A stretch of 64,000 nt of DNA from Sphingobacterium detergens (GTDB lineage: Bacteria > Bacteroidota > Bacteroidia > Sphingobacteriales > Sphingobacteriaceae). The stretch lies in contig NZ_RAPY01000001.1 of assembly GCF_003610355.1 (NCBI RefSeq), positions 248,001 through 312,000 on the forward strand. The letters run 5' to 3'. The notes under the pieces were generated by a model. That model did not search any database, had not been told where the DNA came from, and saw nothing but the letters and a program-made list of their open reading frames with translations. Within the stretch, counting starts at the first letter, position 1. Each line of letters starts with the position of its first letter. Position numbers and translations under genes: made by a program. This document shows, piece by piece, positions 63,001-64,000 of this stretch.

Positions 63001-63465
63001 GGATTTACCTTGGGTGGAAAATGGAAAGGGCTTGATTTAAATGCATTTTTCCAAGGCGTGGCCAACCGCGAAATTATGTTTCCCAATCGAGCGGACCTAT
63101 GGGACGAACAGGCTGTACTCCGTATTTTCACGGATAGCTGGTCGCCGGAGACGCCGAATGGGAAATATCCTCGGGTAGGTGGAATCGGTGCCAGTAGCCT
63201 TGGCGCCAGCAGGGACGCTTCGTCATTCTGGTTGATGAACGGCAACTACATGCGTTTGAAAAATCTGGAGATTGGCTATACGCTCAGTGAATCATTGATC
63301 AAACGCCTGGGAATTGGCGGATTGCGGGTGTATGTGTCGGGAACCAATCTGCTGACATTTGACAGCATCAAGGTGGCCGATCCGGAGGCAATAGCGGGTG
63401 ACTATGGCGTATACCAGTATCCGATTATGAAGAGTGTTACGGCTGGTTTATCCTTCAAATTTTAA
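60049..63465 (+). CDS. SusC/RagA-family TonB-dependent importer with STN domain
   Basis: 1138 aa. Signal peptide about 1-25 (ALAMSPAALAWG). STN domain about 40-105 (IIQLLNKIERKFNVKFSYSP). Regulatory-like domain about 135-205 (GIKGIVRNDKGEAISGVSV). LDEVVVVGYGNQKKRNITGS near 208-227. Plug and barrel end with SFKF. The SusD partner begins 30 bases later. Enzyme genes that would reveal the substrate are beyond the window. Confidence 0.95.
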   Translation: MSKILKGIAGPTFVLTALAMSPAALAWGSTWREGVAMQRVETSKSIIQLLNKIERKFNVKFSYSPDLLKEISANGSETPKSKGELIQFLQELMPDATVTKLNNELYSIAPRERRTTNLNAMESATNNITAQQQGIKGIVRNDKGEAISGVSVAVLGKATSTKTAEDGSFTLEKAAVGDRLVFSSVGYDRQELILENLGELKIVLSSSNVGLDEVVVVGYGNQKKRNITGSISSVSGKDLNTFPTSNITNALAGRVNGVFASQRSGGPGSGSDIVIRGKSTTNGTAPLYVIDGIPRTLNDFQALSTEEIETISILKDATSAAVYGARAANGVVLVTTKRGSTQAPVITYSSFVGKDTYTRVPERMNAYEHSIYRNRVAKFNNLPLTDPSYYTDDEVQYFKDNQTNYDWFKGAWHDPVYTKHDLTVNGGSENIRYFSSIGYYYQDGAFNNLDYNRYNLRSNVDAKISERLSVSLNLDASLQGRSRPYWPYDGGDDDRMFDLYRGLLNKPPMMPWKIGDNYVRAYQQWNPIALIDNAGFSKWNRNTFNGLLRLDYKIPGIEGLKANATMNYRKYYDYNKTVRKKYNVAEFETTGGHNHITTDKVIRTLQLGDWENSAYASFNQNNSYTLNLSLDYNRVFGKHAVTGLFLYEQSEGNTAYLYGFRNKMLSTSIEQLFIGDAAAENKDATGSETETGRLGYVGRFTYGYDNRYLLEANFRYDASLKFAPEGRWGFFPSVAVGWVLSEESFVKDRWSFVDNLKLRISHGLLGNDGGDNVAEYGYINRYSITPGAIFGGATAGIMPGALPNYDITWEKTRITNAGVDFSFLKGGLSGSLEYFQKHTYDILGRRLASTPNTFGALLPSENYGIVNNYGIELSLRHDRQINKDLSYFVGGNFSFARNKVEKWDVLAGAFDYQQRVGRPIDFITGYQSEGIARTAADLAGLPTYNGFAYSLGDVRLKDQNGDGNITGADNVVLSRKSINPEIIYGFTLGGKWKGLDLNAFFQGVANREIMFPNRADLWDEQAVLRIFTDSWSPETPNGKYPRVGGIGASSLGASRDASSFWLMNGNYMRLKNLEIGYTLSESLIKRLGIGGLRVYVSGTNLLTFDSIKVADPEAIAGDYGVYQYPIMKSVTAGLSFKF

Positions 63466-63495
63466 CCCCAATGATCAATTAATCTTTTTTGAGCA

Positions 63496-64000
63496 ATGAA
63501 AAATTTTAACACATTATATAGCTTATTAACCGCTGGGGTACTCGTGATGAGTTCGTGCAGCAAGGTATTGGACAAGAACGATTTATCGGCGATCAGTGAA
63601 CCTGTGGTCTGGTCGGATCCCAAATTGGCGACTGCCTTTGTCAACAATATATACATGACACTGCCGGGTTGGGATGTTGGTCTTGCAGACGCTACGGATG
63701 AAGCGTCGAGAAAAACAAGCTGGATCGACGGAACAACGACTATTGATAATGGTGGACCTGGATATTGGCCTTATGGCGATATCCGGAAAATGAATATTTT
63801 CCTGAAGGAAATCGATGGGCCTCAGAGTACCATTGCGCCGGAGACACGCAAGGTGCTGAAAGGGCAGGTACGCTATATCCGGGCTTACACTTATTTTGAG
63901 ATGGTGAAACGTTATGGTGGTGTACCGTTGATCTTAACACCGCAGGAGCGTACCGAGGATCTGCTCGTGGAGCGCAACAGCACAAAGGAATGTTTTGATT
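63496..64000 (+). CDS. SusD/RagB-family lipoprotein, 3' end outside the window
   Basis: The open frame begins at the ATG at 63496 and is still open at the window edge (168 codons). Lipobox LVMSSC (Cys 21). The SusD helix phrase KGQVRYIRAYTYFEMVKRYGGVPLIL near residues 115-140 leaves no doubt about the family. It is the surface partner of the SusC protein just upstream. Confidence 0.92.
   Translation, partial: MKNFNTLYSLLTAGVLVMSSCSKVLDKNDLSAISEPVVWSDPKLATAFVNNIYMTLPGWDVGLADATDEASRKTSWIDGTTTIDNGGPGYWPYGDIRKMNIFLKEIDGPQSTIAPETRKVLKGQVRYIRAYTYFEMVKRYGGVPLILTPQERTEDLLVERNSTKECFD

Overview
The window looks like chromosome from a Bacteroidota bacterium, most likely the Sphingobacterium/Pedobacter group (family Sphingobacteriaceae). 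The reasons are repeated SusC/SusD-type outer-membrane importer pairs, four ECF sigma/FecR anti-sigma pairs each next to a TonB-dependent receptor carrying an STN domain, many Bacteroidota-type lipoprotein signals, and several promoters fitting the Bacteroidota consensus (TTTG about 20 bp before TAnnTTTG) rather than the E. coli one. No tRNA, rRNA, CRISPR array, phage or intact insertion sequence was recognised.

Layout. 1-5.3 kb: the start of an exported protein gene running off the left edge, a YbdG-type mechanosensitive channel (-), and divergently a tight two-gene operon, gpsA plus a fused HAD phosphatase/GT20 glycosyltransferase read here as glucosylglycerol-phosphate synthase/phosphatase; together these look like an osmoadaptation locus. 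5.8-14.0 kb: ECF sigma - FecR - SusC - SusD - TPR/thioredoxin protein, one operon. 14.1-15.1 kb: a small membrane protein (-) and a DinB-fold protein. 15.4-23.2 kb: ECF sigma - FecR - SusC - SusD_2 type lipoprotein - secreted phosphodiesterase. 23.2-24.0 kb: a gene-free stretch holding a broken SusC fragment, short direct and inverted repeats. 24.0-35.8 kb: a pectin/rhamnoside locus (SusC without STN, SusD, GH105 unsaturated glucuronyl hydrolase, GH78 alpha-L-rhamnosidase), interrupted by an AraC regulator and a serine hydrolase on the minus strand. 36.0-43.0 kb (-): ECF sigma - FecR - TonB receptor - two related lipoproteins, without SusD. 43.2-50.0 kb: small proteins, a lipoprotein, serine hydrolase plus membrane-anchored XRE protein, AraC - alpha/beta hydrolase - DUF4287, and a DUF2975/XRE pair. 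50.1-54.1 kb: ABC ATPase and a permease fused to an M1-type peptidase. 54.2-58.2 kb: class A beta-lactamase, small lipoprotein, a membrane-spanning HTH protein and a beta-helix protein. 58.4-64.0 kb: a fourth ECF sigma - FecR - SusC - SusD locus, the SusD cut by the window end.

How the genes work together: in the sigma/FecR loci, ligand engagement of the receptor is expected to signal through its STN domain to FecR, releasing the sigma factor to boost receptor expression. All four STN receptors here have such a pair, and the single STN-less SusC has none. The osmoadaptation locus joins glycerol-3-phosphate supply (GpsA), its use for glucosylglycerol, and a channel that can vent solutes on downshock. 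The points most worth following are the glucosylglycerol operon, the SusD-less receptor with two sister lipoproteins and long palindromes upstream of its sigma gene, the phosphodiesterase-linked SusCD_2 locus, and the decayed SusC segment.
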